In this document: positions 1 through 11,836 of the stretch, piece after piece
Position numbering within the stretch: position 1 is the first letter of the stretch
How the letters are laid out: each line of letters opens with the position of its first letter
DNA from: Takakia lepidozioides
Taxonomy: Eukaryota; Streptophyta; Takakiopsida; Takakiales; Takakiaceae
Length of the DNA stretch: 64,000 nucleotides
Assembly (NCBI GenBank): GCA_030704615.1
Contig: JAKLZA010000009.1
Location: forward strand, 1 to 64,000
Reading direction: 5' to 3'
The notes under the pieces: model-generated
What the model was told of the DNA's origin: nothing
What the model saw: only the letters and a program-made list of their open reading frames with translations
Database searches by the model: none
Made by a program: the position numbers and the translations under genes

Positions 1-1560
1 AGGCACCATGCGGAGTCCATCGACGATTGGAAGTCCGGTACTGCATTTCCGTTCTGATTGAGAATCATGAACAAAGGGAACAGAAATGAGGCACCGCATT
101 TCCGTCCGAGTCGCACTTTCTGACATTCCAGAACGGAAATACGGCACCGCATTTCCGCCCGGGTGAGACCTTAACACTCTCCAGAACGGAAATGCGGTAA
201 CGCATTTCCATCCAGCAAGCACGGTATGTGAAGGTGGAACGGAAATGCGGTACCGCATTTCCGTTCTGATTGAGAATCATGAACAAAGGGAACAGAAATG
301 CGGCACCGCATTTCCGTCCGAATCGCACTTTCCGACATTCCAGAACGGAAATGCGGCACCGCGTTTCCGCCCGGGTGAGACCTTAACACTCTCCAGAACG
401 GAAAAGCGGTAACGCATTTCCATCCAGCAAGCACGGTATGTGAAGGTGGAACGGAAATGCGGTACCGCATTTCCGTTCTGATTGAGAATCATGAACAAAG
501 GGAACAGAAATGCGGCACCGCATTTCCGCCCGGGTGAGACCTTAATATTCTCCAGAACGGAAATGCGGTAACGCATTTCCATCCAGCAAGCACGGTATGT
601 GAAGGTGGAACGGAAATGCGGTACCACATTTCCGTTCTGATTGAGAATTATGAACAACGGGAACAGAAATGCGGCACCGCATTTCCGTCCGAGTGGCACT
701 TTCCGACATTCCAGAACAGAAATGCGGAGCCGCATTTCCGATTTGTATCTGATGCATGGAGCCCAGTGCAATTCCGATCGCTTGAGACAGCGCAATTCCG
801 ACCGCTTCAGACATTCATACTATCCAGAACGGAAATGCGGTACCGCATATCCGTTCTGACTGTAAATCGTGAACCATCGGAACTGAAATGCGGCAGTGCA
901 TTTCCATCCGAGTCGCGCCTCCCTCACAAGCTAGAACGGAAATGCGACACCGCATTTCCGCCAGGGTGAGACCTTCATACTCTCCAGAACGGAAATGCGG
1001 TTTCCGTTCTGACTGTAAATCGTGAACCATCGGAACTGAAATGCGGCAGCGCATTTCCATCCGAGTCGCACCTCCCTCACAAGCTAGAACGGAAATGCGG
1101 CACCGCATTTCCGCCCGGGTGAGACCTTCATACACTCCAGAACGGATATGCGGTACCGCATTTCCGTTCTTATGAAAAATCGTGAAACATCGGAACTGAA
1201 ATGCGGTACAGCAATTCCGTCGGAGTCGCACCTTCCGACATTCCAAAATGGAAATGCGGCGCCGCATTTCCGCCATGGTCAGACCTTAATACTGTACAGA
1301 ACGGAAATGCGGTACCGCATTTCCTTTCAGATTGAAAATCATGAACCACGGGAACTGAATTGTTGTGCCGCATTTCCGTCCGAATCGCACGTTTCGACAT
1401 TCCTGAACGGAAATGCGGCGTCGCATTTCCCTTTTGTATCTCATACATTGAGCTGTGGGACGGAAATGCGGCACCGTATTTCCGTTCAACAACTAAGGTA
1501 TGTGAAGGTGGAACGGAAATGCGGTGCCGCATTTTCTTCCAACAAGCACGGATGTGTAGC
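1..1560. repeat. Array of 22-bp palindromes (A-type, GGAAATGCGG half-site), about 53-bp spacing
   Basis: Directly visible: dozens of near-perfect 22-bp palindromes made of half-site GGAAATGCGG, a central YR dinucleotide (TA, CA, TG or CG) and the inverted half-site. Centres lie near 93, 145, 199, 252, 305, 357, 411, 464 and 517, so spacing is about 53 bp. Linkers differ but recur in order, giving a higher-order repeat of four units (about 212 bp; compare 233-444 with 445-603, which has lost one unit). Imperfect sites (for example near 39 and 1363) look like decayed copies. Open frames across the array on both strands are repeat translations, not genes. The array runs off the left edge and lies upstream of gene A. 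Confidence 0.93.
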
Positions 1561-1931
1561 TTCGTGATGGTACTTAACGGAAATACGGCGCCGCATTCGC
1601 ATTTTCACTCCAACTCCAAATTTGAACACGTGGAGCATCGGAATTGCGGCACGTGTCTGCACTCTATCTGACTGAAGTGGCATGAGGCGGCGCGGCCTGA
1701 CCGTTGGATAATGATGTTTGTTTTTCGGACGGCAGGCGTATCCTGAACGATTCGAATTTCGTAATGACGCAAAGTCCACGAGGAGACACTTTCCTCCAAC
1801 CCTTTCGAACCCAAGTGCTGCATCACCGCCATTTCATCTGCTTTTGTCGTGTCTCCTCAGTCACCCTCTCGCGCCCTTTCCATCTGCACTCTTCGCCCCT
1901 TTTCCCTGTCTCTGTTCTTCTTATGCTCGAA
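1561..1931 (+). other. Gene A upstream region
   Basis: Between the palindrome array and the first recognisable exon of gene A. It has pyrimidine-rich stretches around 1850-1920 (CCCTTTCC, TTCTTCTTATGC), compatible with a plant-type promoter or 5' UTR. No TATA box or transcription start can be assigned with confidence. Confidence 0.3.
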
Positions 1932-2815
1932 CCTGAGAGGGAGGGAGTGCGTGCTCCAGAGAAGAGACATCGTCGCAAGCTCCGAAAATTGTACTTCGGA
2001 CGGAGGCCAATGCCGAAGGGGAGGAAGCAGATGCGTCTATAGGAGGAGATTGCCATCTCGCAGCATCAGGCCACGCAGGCAACCCAGCCACCAGTGAGAG
2101 CTCAGTGCTATCGGGATTCGCCAGCTGATCGAGCACCGAAACCCGCCTCATTTTTCTTCTGCAATTCTTAGACTGTATGCTAGGAGACTTGACTGCAGAA
2201 GATGTTTGCATGCCTAACCGGAAAGGTGGACGTGCTGGAGGGATCGCAGGAATCCAAAGAGCCGCAGGCAGAGTCCGTGGAGCTAGCTGCAGTACGCACA
2301 CCCAGCCGATCCGCGAGCACGGGTCTTCCTGCCGGTCCTAGCCCTGTGCGTTTCAAGGACGCGGCTTCCAAGGGCAAGTCCTTGCAGTTCAAAGCCCCAG
2401 AGAGCGACTCGCCTTCAAAGGTCATGGAGAATCGCCAGCAGGGGTCTAGCCCTTCTCCAGCAAAGACAAAGAAGAAGCAGCCCGTCCTTCAACTTGTTTC
2501 TGAACCGGACCAGGCCGTTTCCCCCCCACCCAGGCGAATGAAGCAGATTCAATTGCAGCAGACACCTTCACCTGCAAGAATGAGGAAGCACAAGGCAATC
2601 AGGGGGAGGGCGGAGCAGTCTCCAAAAACCGATTCCACGAGCTGAAGCCCAGTTCCTGCTTGATTTCCAACCTGCTGCAGCGAAGCCAATGGGATCAACC
2701 GGAGATCTGGTACCGGAGGAGGGTGCTGCCTCTCAACGTTCTCAGCAAGACCTGACCTACAGTTGAGGAAGACCTGACCACTGAAGGCCCGGAGGAGGCC
2801 TCTGCAATTGCACAA

Positions 2816-3426
2816 TTGTCCGCAAAGATTCCCCAGAGTGCAGCTCCAGTTGGGGATGCTCAAGCTGCTCAGCCCCTGCCGCCACCAGCAAAAATGTCTC
2901 CGGAGGAATTCCAAAGTGTAGCGGATACAATGTTGGAGGAGACACATAGTAGCATTGGCAGAGTTCTGGGCAGCAGGGTATTCCAGCGGACTCTTCAAAT
3001 CCCACTCTGTCGCATGGTCTCCCTTCCCATCGTCAGGCAGGCACTTCCCGGAGATGTGGATAAGCTCAAGTTCGCATTTCGAGAAGGGTACCGTCTAGGT
3101 TCGCCAGCCTTCTATGTTTCCCTTGAGAATGAGGACGGCGAATCTCGTGGACCCACTGCGGAGGAATTGTCAACATGGGATACCCACTGGCACACTCGCA
3201 ACGACAAATTCGAGGCAACACTGAAGGGTGATCCCGACTTCGGCCATATGTCGGGTAAAATGTTCTTTGTGTGGGACGGGAATCACCGACTTCTCGCCTG
3301 GTGGGAGTACATCAAGCAGAACCATGCCAAGCACATTGGCTGGCATTACATGGTGGAGTGTGTCATCCTCAAGGTGAAGGCGGCAGACTCCTCCCTGCTC
3401 AAGAATGCCATGGCGGACCTCAACTC
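2816..3426 (+). other. ParB-like domain, end of second coding exon of gene A
   Basis: This stretch translates as one open frame and ends at a GTAAGA donor after codons for MADLN. It carries the conserved block IPLCRMVSLPIVRQALPGD (C has IPLCRLVSLQVVRPALPGD), then FREGYRLGSPAFYVS, then VWDGNHRLLAW. Known of the family: ParB/sulfiredoxin-fold proteins start with a strand containing the P-L-x-x-(I/L)-x-P type signature and carry a DGxHRxxA-type motif. Seen here: both elements in the expected order, about 70 residues apart. What I infer is only fold-level similarity; nuclease or CTPase activity is not implied. Confidence 0.65.
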
Positions 3427-5604
3427 GTAAGATACTCATACCCTCCCATGCACGTTCGAAATGCGGTGCCGCATTTCGGTTTCCAATCTGTTTTGTTTCC
3501 GTGCTTTCGTGGACTGAACTGAGAGTGTGCCTTGCAGGGTCACTGAAAATGCGTACGTGCATACCCACATGGCACATATGCTGTACAGGGTGAGGAAAAC
3601 TGGTCTCACTGATCTGCACATGTTCGCGGAAATGTTGGAGCCCGAGCTCATTCAGAAAGCCGTGGCAAAAACTGACTGGACATGGTATCGTCTCACTATG
3701 GATGGAATGGTGGAGGTCATATACGAAGTAAGTCGTCCTCCCATTTCCCTCTGCTCATCCTTCCTCAATTTCCGGTAATCTTTCCACATGAATCGAATGT
3801 AACGCTTTTGCATGTTTTTGTTGGCAGTCAAACATCAAGCTGGATTTGGCCCATGCCAAACGCTTCTTCATGGAAAGTGAGGGGCAGGTCAAAACGTTGC
3901 AGTCATTGACTGAGCACTTGAAGGAAGCCGGGGTCAAGTCCAGAACGAAATACAAGTCAAAGCTTGTGAAGCTGGTGGCCATTGCAGATCCGGCACTTGG
4001 AAAGGACTTCATCCCCGAGATTGCAAAACACTATTCTCGGGCCATGCAGCCGACCATGCAGTTGGAGAAACTGCATCACCTCTCAACGGCATGTGTTGAA
4101 GCGAAAGAGAAGGTGATGTTTCAATTCACTGAAGTTCCTTCCTAGCAATAGCCACTCTTCTTCCTGCTCCTAACATTGGATCGGAAATGGCAGACACGGT
4201 GGCTGTCGATCTGGAATGCATCGGAGAGTATAAGGACAATGTGGTCTTTTCCACTCGAAGTTTCCGACCCTGCAGTGGATGTGTGGCTCAACCGCATGAC
4301 TTGGTGGTTCCAGGTAATTCAAGGTACTTCCCCAGATTTGCTTTTCTGAAATGAATTCCCTGAACTGCTACGTGACAATGCATGTGGGAATCGCAGGTAA
4401 TGACAAATGCGAAGGAGCAAGTCGTTATGCATACAAATTCGTTCGGCTTGTACGTCAAATGGGATGGAACACAGACATTGGAAGACTACGTGACACGTTT
4501 CAGATGTGCTTACAAGGACAACCTCTTCGCCAGGGAGCTGCAGACAGCAAGAAGGAGCGTGGAGTTTACACATCAGGAGGGAGCGAGAAAAGCTGCAATG
4601 CGAATTGTTTACAGGTGAAGCCCAGCTGTCCTTGTATGCAAAGCCTGGTAATGAGGTTTGTCTGGGAAATGCGGCACCGCATTCGCATTTTATGTTTTCG
4701 GTTGCACTCTGCGAGTACGTTAGTCTCAACTTTTGCTCACGCATGCTGACTGTCCTGCAGGTATATGAAATACGTGCTTCTTCAGACAGGGGCCCTGGCT
4801 CAAGAGCCCCCGTTCTTCATGGCTTGGACCGTGGCGGGCCCAAGCTGTGTCTACACACCCGAGATGCAGAAACAATGGCATGCCGCGCATCTGGTTGGCT
4901 GCCCGTGGTACCTGGACATGTCTGGCGGAATTGTTGACGAGTCTGAGAAAGATCTGCACGCGAAAGCAGAAGAGAAGAGAAAGGAAAGACGTGTCCCTGC
5001 TCGTCCAGAGTCGGCAAAGGAAGCTGCTGCTCTGGAACAATCCAGAAAGGCAGCTGAAATGGCACAGAAGACGGTGGATGCAGCTGTGCAGGCTCAACAG
5101 AAGGGGTCGAAGAAGCGGACTCGGCAGCAAGGAGCAGCAGTTGTGACACCCAAGAAAATGAAGAAGCAGAAACAGATAGTGCAGGTAGAGGGTGAGGAAG
5201 AGGACTCCGATGGAGACTTTGCAACCAGCCCACCCCCCGAGACGGAGCCAAAATCCCCTGTGCCCACCGTTGTCACGAGAGGGACGAGAACTCGCTCGGC
5301 AAAGAAGGCACTCTTCAACCCCCCGGGGGGGCACCCTTTCGAGCCGGTGGAAATGAAGAGGCCGAAAGTGGATCCCGATACAGTAGTCCAGTGTGTCAAT
5401 GAGAGTTTCTTGGCGGCTTTGGATGGACGGGCAGCCAAGTTGGCATACATGAAGACCATGGAGGGTCTGAAGGGCATAGCACTGAAGAAGGCGGTTGCCG
5501 AAGAGCCTTCCGACACCCCCGGGTTTCTGAAGATGGTCTCGTTCCTTGAGAGGGTGTGTGCAGACAAGGATTGCAGGAGGGGCGGAAATGCCACCGATTG
5601 GTCT

Positions 5605-6539
5605 TGCGATATGATCATCTTGGATATTCCAGACGGAGAGCCTGTGGAAGGACTGCAAGCTTTGCCATCTTGGAACAGGTACTCCGAGGACTTTTGGAAG
5701 AAAGGATTCGGGCTCGCCCGCATGGTGTTGGACGACAGAGGCTGTGTGGTTGTCCTGGCGAGCAGAGGCAAAAACACGCAGACATGAATTGCGAAGTGGA
5801 CCCGCAAGAGCGCCGTCCCAATTCTGAAGAAGAAGTGGACGTGCATCAACACATTGGGCCTTTGGTCGGAAGGGAAGAAGGTAATTACGACCTTGGCACT
5901 CGTCCTTTCATTTTCTTAGGAGTCTTGAAATGCGGTGCCGCATTCGATTTCTAATTGTCCCCCACTGTGTATGCAGACGAAGCAGTTCGATGCATACTGC
6001 TTTGTGAAGGAGAACTCCACCTTTGCTTTCCGGAAGGAGGGATTGTTGGTTGACCCGAACTGCGACCCCATCGATTACGACATCCTGTTCAACAACGTTC
6101 CCACGTAACTTCTCCCTCATAGCCTCACTTCAACTGAACCCCTGCGGTATTCACGCACTCGGAGCCCTGCCTTCATTCAGACAATTATGGAGACATGCAC
6201 TGACGTGGAGGGCACAGTGCTCGACCTCATCTGTGGGACAGGTATGCAGAATCTTGTTGTATGCTTTTCTGCAAACTCTCGTTATGCTTTCATTCGCAAC
6301 ATCTGAAGGGCCATGTCATAATGTGTGGATGGCATTGTAACAGGTGCCTCAATGTGGGCTGGGCGGTTTTCCGACCGGCACCTCTTTGCCTACGAGGAGG
6401 ACACAGGCGTCTGGGGATCCCATCTGGAAGGGCTGCAACGGAATGTGAAGGCTCCCATCGAAGTCAAAGACTCCTCGGATTCGTCGGAGTCGGAGGAAGA
6501 GACAGTGGACATTGATGCCGAGGAGAACCCGGAATACGA
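5605..6539 (+). other. Permuted N4/N6-methyltransferase-like domain of gene A
   Basis: Motif order: CDMIILDIPDGE (motif IV position), then a helical stretch with FWKKGFGLARMVLDDRG and CVVVLASRGK, then across introns VLDLICGTG and ASMWAGRFSDRHLFAYEED (motif I, SAM binding). Beta-class amino-methyltransferases place DPPY before F/LxGxG in the same way and often end the SAM motif with an acidic residue, as here. The second residue of the catalytic motif is kept as D-x-P but the aromatic fourth residue is replaced (DIPD), so activity on DNA amino groups is uncertain. Copies C and D share the same layout. Confidence 0.6.
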
Positions 6540-7114
6540 GTGAGTGCAAACATTGTAAGTTTGCAAAGCCTTCTGTGTGATTTTTTGTCAAACGCATATC
6601 CGGACTGTGGTTCTCATTGGTCTCGTTGGTGATTGTTATATGCAGGATTGGAGGATCCGGGTCGAAACATGTAAGGCCTACACTTCCTGCCAGGAAGAAT
6701 GTCCCGTTCTTTGCGAGGGCCGACTTCATGACGAGCCCGGTGAAGGACTACTCCCTTCCTAGTTATGCAGCTAAACTCGCAAATACAGCGATTAGACGAT
6801 GTGAGAATCCCAGTAAAGTAGAGCAGATTTTGGAGAGGGCTAGGGAGGACAGAAGGATAAGGAAAGAGTTGGCAACAGCTGAGGCAGGTAGACGGGTGCG
6901 AAAGTTCATATGTGATTCAGCGGATGAGAGCGATGCAGACACGGAGGACGACAAGCCAACGGAGGTGAGATGGTCGGTTCCGCAAGGTGAAGATGGGATT
7001 TTCGAAAGCCTGGCCAACGAGCAGTCCGCTGGAGATGATAAAGGCAATGATGGGGTGGAGGCGGAGCATGACAGTCAAGGACAGGACGACAATAGTGATG
7101 ATTTTCAAGATTAA

Positions 7115-8340
7115 TACAATTTTAATGAACTCTCTGTACATTTAAATTCAATTCCAGAGTATATAAACGGAATTCTCCCCGTCCTTCATGTCCCCTCTCC
7201 CATGTGCTTCTAAACGACAACATCGTCCAAACCTGGTCCCTCCCAAAATCTGAAATGTGGCACCGCATTTCAATGTCTGAACGGAAATGTGGCAACTGCA
7301 AAAACCTCCTTTGGAAATGCGGCACCGCATTTCCAAAACCGGTGCAGGAAAAAATTTCCGTTTCATGGTTTAGAAACTGTTCGGACAAACGGAAATGCGG
7401 TGCCGTATTTCCGTTTCCGACACGGCAATTTTGCCGATTGCCAGCTCCTTCCATGGATGTAAATCGAAATGCGGAGGTCGAACATGGAAATGCGGTGCCG
7501 CATTTACCTTTTGGAGATGGACATTTTTCCAACTGCAGACCCATCGACGTTCTTGGGCTCCCCATTCCATGATGCTAGACGGGAATGCGGCACCGCATTC
7601 CATTGTCCAATAAGAAATTTCGGGACATCGTTGTTTGCCCAATTCCAGACCCTTTCATGGAAACGCGGCCCCGCATTCCATCGTCCTATAAAAACTTACA
7701 TTGTCCTGTAAAAACTTTCAATTGCCCGACATGGGAAATGCGGCGCCGCATTTCCAAAACAGCCATCGTTGTTTGTCCAATTCCACACCCGTGTGGGCAT
7801 TCCGTCTTGATGGACGGAAATGCGGCACCGCATTCCATTGTCCAATACGATATTTTGATGACGAACATGTAAATGCGGTGCCGCATTTCCAGAACTTCCA
7901 TAGTTGTTTGTCCAATTCCAGACCCTTCGACGGAAATGTGGCACCGCATTCCATTGTGCTCTCCGGAAATGTTGTGCTGCATTTCATTGTCCGGTACAAA
8001 ATTTCGATGACGGACACGGAAATGCGGTGCCGCATTTCAAGTATGGACATGGACAAGCATTAGCAACTGGACATGCTTGGATAGTTCAAGGTCGAATATG
8101 GAAATGCGGCGCCGCATTTCAAATTCGAAGTATGGTAATGCCATGTCAGGAAATGAAATGTTGTACAGCATTTCCGTTACGACGACAATGGAGGAAAGGG
8201 AGCTGCCAGAAATCGCTGCATGGAGAAAAATGAATTGCGCTGCCGAATTTCCGAGCTTCGGCGTGTACATGTTTCCTACAACTCATACATGGATTTTCTT
8301 CACCTCAGGACTCTGATATCGCTGACTCTGGTATAGTCAT
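7115..8340. repeat. Intergenic A-type palindrome cluster between gene A and the MULE/SWIM gene
   Basis: About 14 A-type palindromes, for example near 7253, 7315, 7391, 7489, 7582, 7735, 7826, 7870, 7932, 8020 and 8105, with decayed forms near 7970 and 8155 (GTTGTRC centres). They are less regularly spaced (about 50-95 bp) than at 1-1560. Between them recurs TTTGCCCAATTCCAGACCC / TTGTCCAATTCCA, so linkers are also duplicated. Short open frames here are repeat translations. Confidence 0.88.
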
Positions 8341-10788
8341 ATGGACAGACACATTGTACAAATGAGACCTCAAATTGTAAACAGTGAGCCAATTACGGCA
8401 GTTCTTGAACACGATGAAACACAAGCACACAGAAGTGAGGTACGATGGGTGCCCCTGAATCCTTTCACCCCAGGGCTTGCCCCTCCCAGGACCAATACTT
8501 TCGTGTGCAGGTTCTGCAAACTTTCCCCGTCCTGTGTTTCTGTGTGCCACGCTCGTATGTATCAGGTGGCACACCGATGCAAGACAATGACGCGTGCCTG
8601 CATTCATATGGGTGCACACGAGCATCCTGTGTCCAAAGGAAGTTGCAGGGATAGCGTGGACATCGCTAGAAATCTGCTGAAGCAGGAGTTCCACAATGCC
8701 CCTTCTGCAACACCTTCTGCTATAGCGCTTGCAGCTAGCAAGGCATTCCTGGAGAAACACATACTGGGTGAAGGGGATGCGACACAACTTATGCTGGATG
8801 CAGATTCGCTTAATGCAGTCATGGACCATTTCTCCGTGTTGAGCTCTCCCAATATTCGAAACCAGGTGAATGCACTCAGAATGGGCACAGGCACTGCTGG
8901 ATTCATGGACAACATTATGGACCTGAAGCAGAGGAGTCGCTATGAATTCATTCAAAACAGTGTCTTCCCTGGCCAACCAGGAGGAGATTTGGCTAAATGT
9001 TGGTTAATGTTTGATCACTGCAAACGGGTGAAGGGTTGGACAACCATGGCGTGCCATGTGTATGATCCGGCGTACCAGCGTGTGCTCTCCATAGCAATTT
9101 GTGATATGCAGTCGGAGGACACTGAATCCCAAATGCTCATGTGGAATTCGCTCTTGGCCGTCATGCAGCGCAATGGAATACAAAACACAAATTTTGCGGG
9201 CTTCATGGCTGATAGTGCACAGGCAAATTTCAATGCAGTGCGACGCGTGTTTGGTTCGGGGGATCCTAAGGTCCCAATGGAAAATAGGGAGCGCACATGC
9301 CTCTTCCATTGGACTCAATCTCTGGCACGTCATACAAAGCGTTGCATTCGCCCTGACCTGCAGTTGGAGCACAGAAGGCTCTGTCTTAAGTACAAGAATG
9401 CCACCTCAATGGGAGAAGCTGAGAGCACTTACCAGGCAATCCGGGCTTGGTGGTTCTCCTCTGGTGCTGCAACAGGTACCCACGTAAAGGAGTTGGAGGA
9501 CTGGTTGGTTTTCTGGCACTTCAGGTACAGACAGTGGGGAGCTTTCATGACGACGGTAAGCCTCTTCAATCCCAAAAACAGAAATTTTGCATCGTGCCTG
9601 TTCATTTGGGGTTCTTCGATTGTCACTTGAAGAACCTCTACCATTTGTTTTCGTTCCTCACATATCCATGCAATGCCTCCTGCAGGACATGTCCTTGGAG
9701 GACTTGGCCGACATGCCATCCTGTAATTTGGCGGAGACTGTTCACAACGCCTGGATGCAGCAGTCTACCAAAGCAGGTCGTGACTTGTATGTGGCCACTG
9801 CTGATGACATGGTGCGTGCACTTACACAACAAACCAGGTACTGCAATTTTATGATGGGACGGGGTGGAGGCAAGGGCCCTGATACGACTTTGTTGATGCT
9901 AAGGACTGCGAGTAGGTCCGGAGTCCCGTCGAAGATGGCCAGAGCTCTAAACAGATGCACTGAAGGGTCCGCTCTACAATCCAGGATCCCCCATTTGGAA
10001 GGCGAGGAAAGATTTGGATCATGCAAAAGGAAATTGAACACTCTTCCAGGGTCAGATGGAGATTCCCATCGGCCAGACAGGGTCAATTTCTCTGTGCCAA
10101 AGGTGTCTCCACTGCAGACTGAGTCGTGTGCCCGCCCCTTCCCAGGTGGGTCCTCCTCCAGTGGAGCAGGTGCAGAACATACAAGCACAGCAGCGGGAAT
10201 CCCATTGGAGGAGGCGGTGGCCATGGTGCAGGAATCCGATTGCATTGATAGTGAGTGGCATATAGAACGCACCCCACCAGGATCTAGAGTGGCTTGCATG
10301 GCAATTCGGACCCCCTCATTCAAGAAATGCAAATCAAAGATATGCAAAGGCTCTAGGGGGACTCCAGCTCCAACATTCACAGGGTTGTTCCGACCTTATC
10401 ATAGTGGGGAGTCAAAGGACCACAAATTTTGGTTCTGCCCAGACGATATGGCACGATGCGTGAAGGGAACAGTTCGTCCTTTGGTGATAATGAAACCCCC
10501 TCCCCCCGCAATTTGGCCTGTGCAAATTGGGACGTCGCTGTCATCAACCAAGATAAGCATGCTGGAGGAGGGAGGGTTCTGTCTTGCACGGTCCCGGGTG
10601 GTGCCCTCATGCGCTGTCAGCACAGATGTGCCACATGCTCCGGCAATGCCGCCACCCGGTGCCGACTCCCACCCAACAAAAAGAGATGGAAAACAGTGCG
10701 CTGTTTCGCTTCGGGTGCAGATCACGAATGCAAGATGGAATCTGCTAGAATTTTGCAGGCTCGGGTGTCTCGTATCACCGAAGTCCCT
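8341..10788 (+). pseudogene. MULE-type transposase with SWIM zinc finger, copy A, 5' portion (interrupted by LTR element)
   Basis: First exon open to 9555 (GTAAGC donor); next exon starts at 9686 after TGCAG. A Cys/His-rich segment (CRFCK..C..C..H) is followed by a MULE transposase core: LMFDHCKRV, AICDMQSEDT, then FMADSAQANFNAVRRVFG with the second catalytic-type Asp, and CLFHW, which matches the C-x2-H motif of MULE transposases. Downstream is a low-complexity segment and a Cys-containing block (KFWFCPDDM). The reading frame changes near 10700-10745. The coding sequence stops at 10788 where a Ty3-type element begins; the C-terminal SWIM part resumes at 24360. Compared with copy B, the N-terminal RYVVCAG..RGHRNETDW segment is not visible, so the start is uncertain. 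Confidence 0.8.
10784..10788. repeat. Target-site duplication TCCCT (left copy)
   Basis: The five bases just before the 5' LTR (which starts TG at 10789) are identical to the five bases just after the 3' LTR (24355-24359). Five bp is the usual duplication length for Ty3-type integration. Confidence 0.95.
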
Positions 10789-11836
10789 TGTTAGAGGACT
10801 GTAGGGGACTTAGACACTTATATGGGATCTGTAGGGTACCCTTAATTTTTGCACAGACTGAGACCAACAGGAGCCTTAGGGGTGACAGCAACGCACTGTA
10901 GAGGGGGGTTACACAGCCCGTCACAGTCGTCACAGCCGACACAGCCAACACAGCCCGTCACAGTCGTCACAGCCGACACAGCCCACACAGCCCACACAGA
11001 CAATCACAGCCCACACAGCCAATCACAGCCCGACACAGCCGACACAGCCAAACACAGTCGACACAGCCCACACAGCCGTCACAGCCCACACAGCCCGTCA
11101 CAGTCGTCACAGCCCACACAGCCCACACAGCCAGTCACAGCCCGGCACAGCCACACAGCCAGTCACAGCCCGACACAGCCAAACACAGCCAGTCACCGCT
11201 TGACACAGCTGTCACGATAATAGGGAACGAAGAGTAGGACAGGGAACGACTGTGGGGAACAACACCTGTGAAGGGAACATGTTAATTCACATACGACGGT
11301 TAGAGAGGGAAACGGTTAGAACCGCGGATAGGAGGATAAAGGGAGAAACGGGGAATGAAGAGGATGATTATTATTCGGGGGAAGGAGGATTTCGGAGTCA
11401 TACGGGAGCGGAAGTCGGTGAGCACGATGAAGGAGGAAAGAGGATTAGTAGATGCTTGTTATATGCAAAGCTGTAGGGATATTGTAGAGGAGAATAGAGA
11501 CACAATGGCTTCGGCCTGATACCTGATAAATCATAATCTGATACTTATACGATACAATCACACTGTGTAGAGAGATCTGAGTGAAGCTGTGGATTGAATG
11601 GAGGAGTGAAGGAAACCGATAAATTGATGAAGCAAACTGATGCTTAATTATCAATGGTAAGGTAGCTAAGATGAATGCGGAAAAGGAAACAAATAGGAAA
11701 CACCCCCATGATACACTAGCTGTAGGTCATGACTGATTGTTCTGCGCGGGCTGAGTACTTAGAGATTTCCAACTCTTCTATCTTGGAGTTTCCGCCTCGG
11801 ATAGCGAAGGGATGGGTGAGTAAAAGCCGCGCGACA
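10789..11836 (+). repeat. 5' LTR (1048 bp)
   Basis: Starts TGTTAGAGGACTG and ends GCGCGACA. It contains an imperfect CACAGCC-based tandem repeat (about 10910-11215), then a unique 3' portion shared with the other two LTRs in the window. Compared with the 3' LTR, differences are mainly repeat-number changes in the CACAGCC block plus a few substitutions (for example CTTATATGGG versus CTTATACGGG). Confidence 0.95.
10910..11215 (+). repeat. CACAGCC-type degenerate tandem repeat inside the 5' LTR
   Basis: Units such as CACAGCCGA, CACAGCCCGT and CACAGTCGT alternate with 8-10-bp spacing for about 300 bp. Counterparts in the other LTRs (about 23404-23725 and 59580-59815) differ in length, which explains the LTR length differences. 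Related CACAGCC/TATCACAGCC units recur in the internal block at 18584-18985. Confidence 0.9.

Larger units (their letters stand above)
1932..7114 (+). pseudogene. Gene A: ParB-like / permuted DNA-methyltransferase-like protein (multi-exon, lightly broken)
   Basis: Exon model from GT-AG sites and alignment with copy C: about 1932-2091, 2199-3426, 3538-3727, 3828-4112, 4194-4313, 4397-4614, 4761-5880, 5977-6241, 6344-6539, 6646-7114. Domains in order: basic N terminus (RRKLRKLYFGRRP), disordered basic/Pro segment, ParB-like core with VWDGNHRLLAW (near 3270-3303), helical exons 3-6, basic/acidic linker (4960-5350), then a methyltransferase-like part with LDIPDG (near 5623) and DLICGTG (near 6223-6241), and an acidic tail. 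Breaks: in-frame TAG at 2040, a frame change between 2645 and 2816, TGA at 5785 and TAA at 6106. Several introns carry the A-type palindrome (near 3460, 4668, 5928). I infer a DNA-binding and possibly DNA-modifying role; substrate unknown. Confidence 0.8.

Noticed and set aside
277-1532. Long open frames on both strands across the palindrome array
   Set aside because: They translate the palindromes (GNAVPHFRS, MRCRISV) in several frames at once; no conserved start or splice context.
1-1560. CRISPR-like regular repeats
   Set aside because: Regular spacing, but the linkers are themselves repeated in order, the repeats are full palindromes with variable centres, no cas genes occur and the context is eukaryotic.
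4726-5852. Minus-strand ORFs of 252 and 310 aa opposite gene A exon 7
   Set aside because: Shadow frames of the biased linker coding sequence; no homologue on that strand opposite genes C or D.
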